Both the position numbers and the translations under genes were made by a program. A stretch of DNA of 6,227 nucleotides, taken from contig CACYQE010000047.1 of NCBI GenBank assembly GCA_902776515.1, forward strand, positions 1 through 6,227. Direction: 5' to 3'. Position 1 is the stretch's first letter. Every line of letters begins with the position of its first letter. Shown here one piece after another: positions 4,733 through 6,227 of the stretch. This DNA comes from an uncultured Pseudomonadota bacterium. GTDB taxonomy: Bacteria > Pseudomonadota > Alphaproteobacteria > Rs-D84. Under the pieces are notes generated by a model, which saw nothing but the letters and a program-made list of their open reading frames with translations, was not told where the DNA came from and did not search any database.

Positions 4733-6227
4733 TTATGCTACGTCATCCTCTGGATCACTCTCGGAACCTCTCCCGGATCCACCACCGGATCCACCACCGG
4801 AACCACCGCCGGAACCGCCGCCAGAACCACCCCCGGAACCACCGCCAGATCCACTACTGATCAAACTGGTATAAGTTGGACAATCACCAGGATTGTCAGC
4901 ATACATTCTAACAAATGGACTGGCGGCAGTGTTCAATTCGGTTGTTTTGTCTTCTATGTTTGTTGCTGTCGATGAATTATTTCTAATAACATCTTTTAAT
5001 TCTGTTATTTTGTTCTTTAATGCGTTTCTAGCAGCTTCGGCCAAGTCCCCTTGGAAGCAATCATATAAAGCCTGATATTTATCTATTAAATCCTTGGCTT
5101 TTTGAACCGCGGCATCGCGTTCTGTTGCGGCACGTTGTGCGGCTTCTTCGGCCTCTTGCTTTTTTTGACGAAGTGGATTTAATGTTGCATCCAAATTACC
5201 CGTCTTTTCGGTAATTGCGTTTGTTGCGGTTTGGGTTGCGTTCGGCGAATTGGTTAATTCGCTTTGTAATTCAGTTAATGCTTTTTCCGCGGCTGTTTTT
5301 TGTGCGGTGGTAACCTTGGACCCGTATTTTTGGATTAAATCTTGGGCTTCCAGTATTTTGGCGTTTGCATCGTTTTTTGCCTTTGAAAACTCTGTTCCCA
5401 ACGTTTTGCATGCGGCATCATCCGGATAACGTTGGCAAAAAACACTAAGGTTTTGGGATTTTAAATCTTCCTTGTATTCTTTTTCGTCACCAAGTTTTAT
5501 TTTGTGATACGATTTTGCATCCTTGAACGGGGCGTAACCTTCCTGGCGTAATTTAATGCGGTCAGTCAAGGTTAAATCCTGAACCGTTTGTGGAAAACCA
5601 GATGTCGCCATAACCGGTGATGTGGTATTTGATGATGCCGCATGTAATGCCGCCAATTCGGCCGCACGTTCCGCCACACCCGATTCGTATGCGGACTTTT
5701 TCGGTGTTAACGAGATATTAACGCCCGCCGTGCCAGAGGTCATTTGGTACAAACGGCTGTTTTCTTCGTATGCAGTTGGAAATGCCACGTTTGTCGTTGG
5801 ACTGATATGGCCATATTTTTTTATGTATGTGTTAAAAGACGAATCAATGTAACCCGCACAAGATGTTGCAAAGTTATGCCCGGGTAACTGAGATAATTGG
5901 ACCATAACATTCGGGCGAACGTCCGAAATTTTGGCACCAATGCAATTGTTGTTCGCACTGCAATATGATGCAACCAATGTATCCACAACGTTTTGGCATG
6001 TGCCGGTGTTAACATCGGGACCCTTGGTATATACCGGAACAGGTAATGTTTGATTATATGGTGAACCGTTGTTCCAATATGGGTTGGACGAATAGTTTTG
6101 AACACCCTGAATTTGACCGTATTTTGAAAATGGGGCGGGCACAGATTGTGTTGCACCGGTGGCGTTGTCGTGCACAAACATCACGCTAATTGGTGCAAAA
6201 ATCACCGTGAAAATACCCTTTTTAAAA
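4733..6227 (-). CDS. Secreted helical-repeat protein with (GGGS)6 tail, 5'-truncated by the window edge
   Basis: The frame stays open to the right edge (497 residues visible). Residues read there, FKKGIFTVIFAPISVMFV then HDNATGA, form a signal peptide, so a start at the in-frame GTG (6205) would cut the signal and the true start lies outside the window. Numbering below counts from that GTG. Residues 60-150 hold four cysteines (C70, C82, C88, C116) and look like a small disulfide domain; C257, C266, C383 and C442 follow. Residues about 275-433 are helical and contain two similar segments (281-347 and 365-433), each with an LI-KY start and a TAT--I--KT--L end. The C-terminus is SSGS, six GGGS units, GRGS and an acidic tail ending DPEDDVA. 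The helical repeats recall the Hsp70 C-terminal lid; that is an impression only. It is the first visible gene of the secreted-protein series. Function unknown. Confidence 0.92.
   Translation of the reverse strand, partial: FKKGIFTVIFAPISVMFVHDNATGATQSVPAPFSKYGQIQGVQNYSSNPYWNNGSPYNQTLPVPVYTKGPDVNTGTCQNVVDTLVASYCSANNNCIGAKISDVRPNVMVQLSQLPGHNFATSCAGYIDSSFNTYIKKYGHISPTTNVAFPTAYEENSRLYQMTSGTAGVNISLTPKKSAYESGVAERAAELAALHAASSNTTSPVMATSGFPQTVQDLTLTDRIKLRQEGYAPFKDAKSYHKIKLGDEKEYKEDLKSQNLSVFCQRYPDDAACKTLGTEFSKAKNDANAKILEAQDLIQKYGSKVTTAQKTAAEKALTELQSELTNSPNATQTATNAITEKTGNLDATLNPLRQKKQEAEEAAQRAATERDAAVQKAKDLIDKYQALYDCFQGDLAEAARNALKNKITELKDVIRNNSSTATNIEDKTTELNTAASPFVRMYADNPGDCPTYTSLISSGSGGGSGGGSGGGSGGGSGGGSGGGSGRGSESDPEDDVA
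4763..4858 (-). repeat. 12-bp tandem repeat encoding the GGGS tail
   Basis: Eight consecutive 12-bp units encode, in translation order, SSGS (4847-4858), six GGGS (4775-4846) and GRGS (4763-4774). Unit sequences differ mainly at third codon positions, for example GGATCCACCACC and GGAACCGCCGCC on the plus strand. They are therefore diverged natural repeats, not identical recent copies. Unit number could vary between strains by slippage. Confidence 0.9.
4907..5365 (-). repeat. Two diverged protein repeats in the GGGS-tailed protein
   Basis: Translated segments 5165-5365 (residues 281-347) and 4907-5113 (residues 365-433) align by eye. Both have A-(K/Q)-DLI-KY, a central AL--(E/K)L helix, then N--TAT--I--KT--L and P-(L/F)-(R/V). 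A charged linker rich in Glu, Ala, Gln and Lys separates them. This suggests an ancient duplication of a helical bundle of roughly 65 residues. DNA identity is low. Confidence 0.55.

Noticed and set aside
4775..4846. Vector or synthetic linker contamination, suggested by (GGGS)6 and two GGATCC sites
   Set aside because: The units are diverged at third codon positions, and the frame continues smoothly into a native-looking operon on both sides.
4581..4975. Plus-strand frames with Pro-Pro-Glu or Thr-Gly repeats
   Set aside because: They are antisense readings of the GGGS repeat tract; the sense frame continues into a long gene with a signal peptide.
1..6227. CRISPR array, insertion sequence or prophage genes
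   Set aside because: No evenly spaced direct repeats with spacers, no transposase or integrase motifs and no terminal inverted repeats were seen.

Overview
The window suggests a moderately AT-rich Gram-negative genome. Every protein gene starts with a Sec-type signal peptide, and there are no Gram-positive anchors. The tRNA genes encode their own CCA ends. My best guess is an uncultured gut alphaproteobacterium, because the secreted proteins resemble, from memory only, hypothetical proteins of that group. Nothing in the window proves the taxonomy.

Layout. Positions 1-739 (minus strand) hold the 5' part of a secreted protein gene that runs off the left edge; it has a Thr/Arg/Ala-rich stretch followed by a five-cysteine cluster. 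Positions 740-877 are a divergent promoter region: a near-consensus sigma70-type promoter drives the tRNA cluster rightwards, and a weaker candidate reads left. Positions 878-1254 are a four-tRNA operon (Leu-CAG, Ala-CGC, Leu-TAA, Val-CAC) that ends in an intrinsic terminator. Positions 1286-1475 carry no convincing gene. They hold hairpins, a short segment echoing the 3' end of tRNA-Val, and a second terminator hairpin between converging transcription units.

Positions 1476-6227 are four minus-strand genes read right to left: a protein of at least 497 aa with a (GGGS)6 tail (start outside the window), a 304-aa protein, a 647-aa protein and a 105-aa protein. Gaps are 13, 9 and 58 nt. All four have signal peptides and even numbers of mature cysteines, which suggests an oxidising compartment (periplasm, envelope or outside). 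I recognise no enzyme domain in any of them. The set looks like one secreted or envelope module of unknown function: a helical, flexible-tailed protein, a protein with a short Gly-rich hydrophobic stretch, a large protein with a hydrophobic segment and a long Lys-rich coiled coil, and a small disulfide-rich protein.

The most checkable small novelty is in tRNA-Ala(CGC). The normally invariant G19-C56 tertiary pair appears to be replaced by A19-U56, an apparent compensatory change, while the G3-U70 alanine identity pair is kept.
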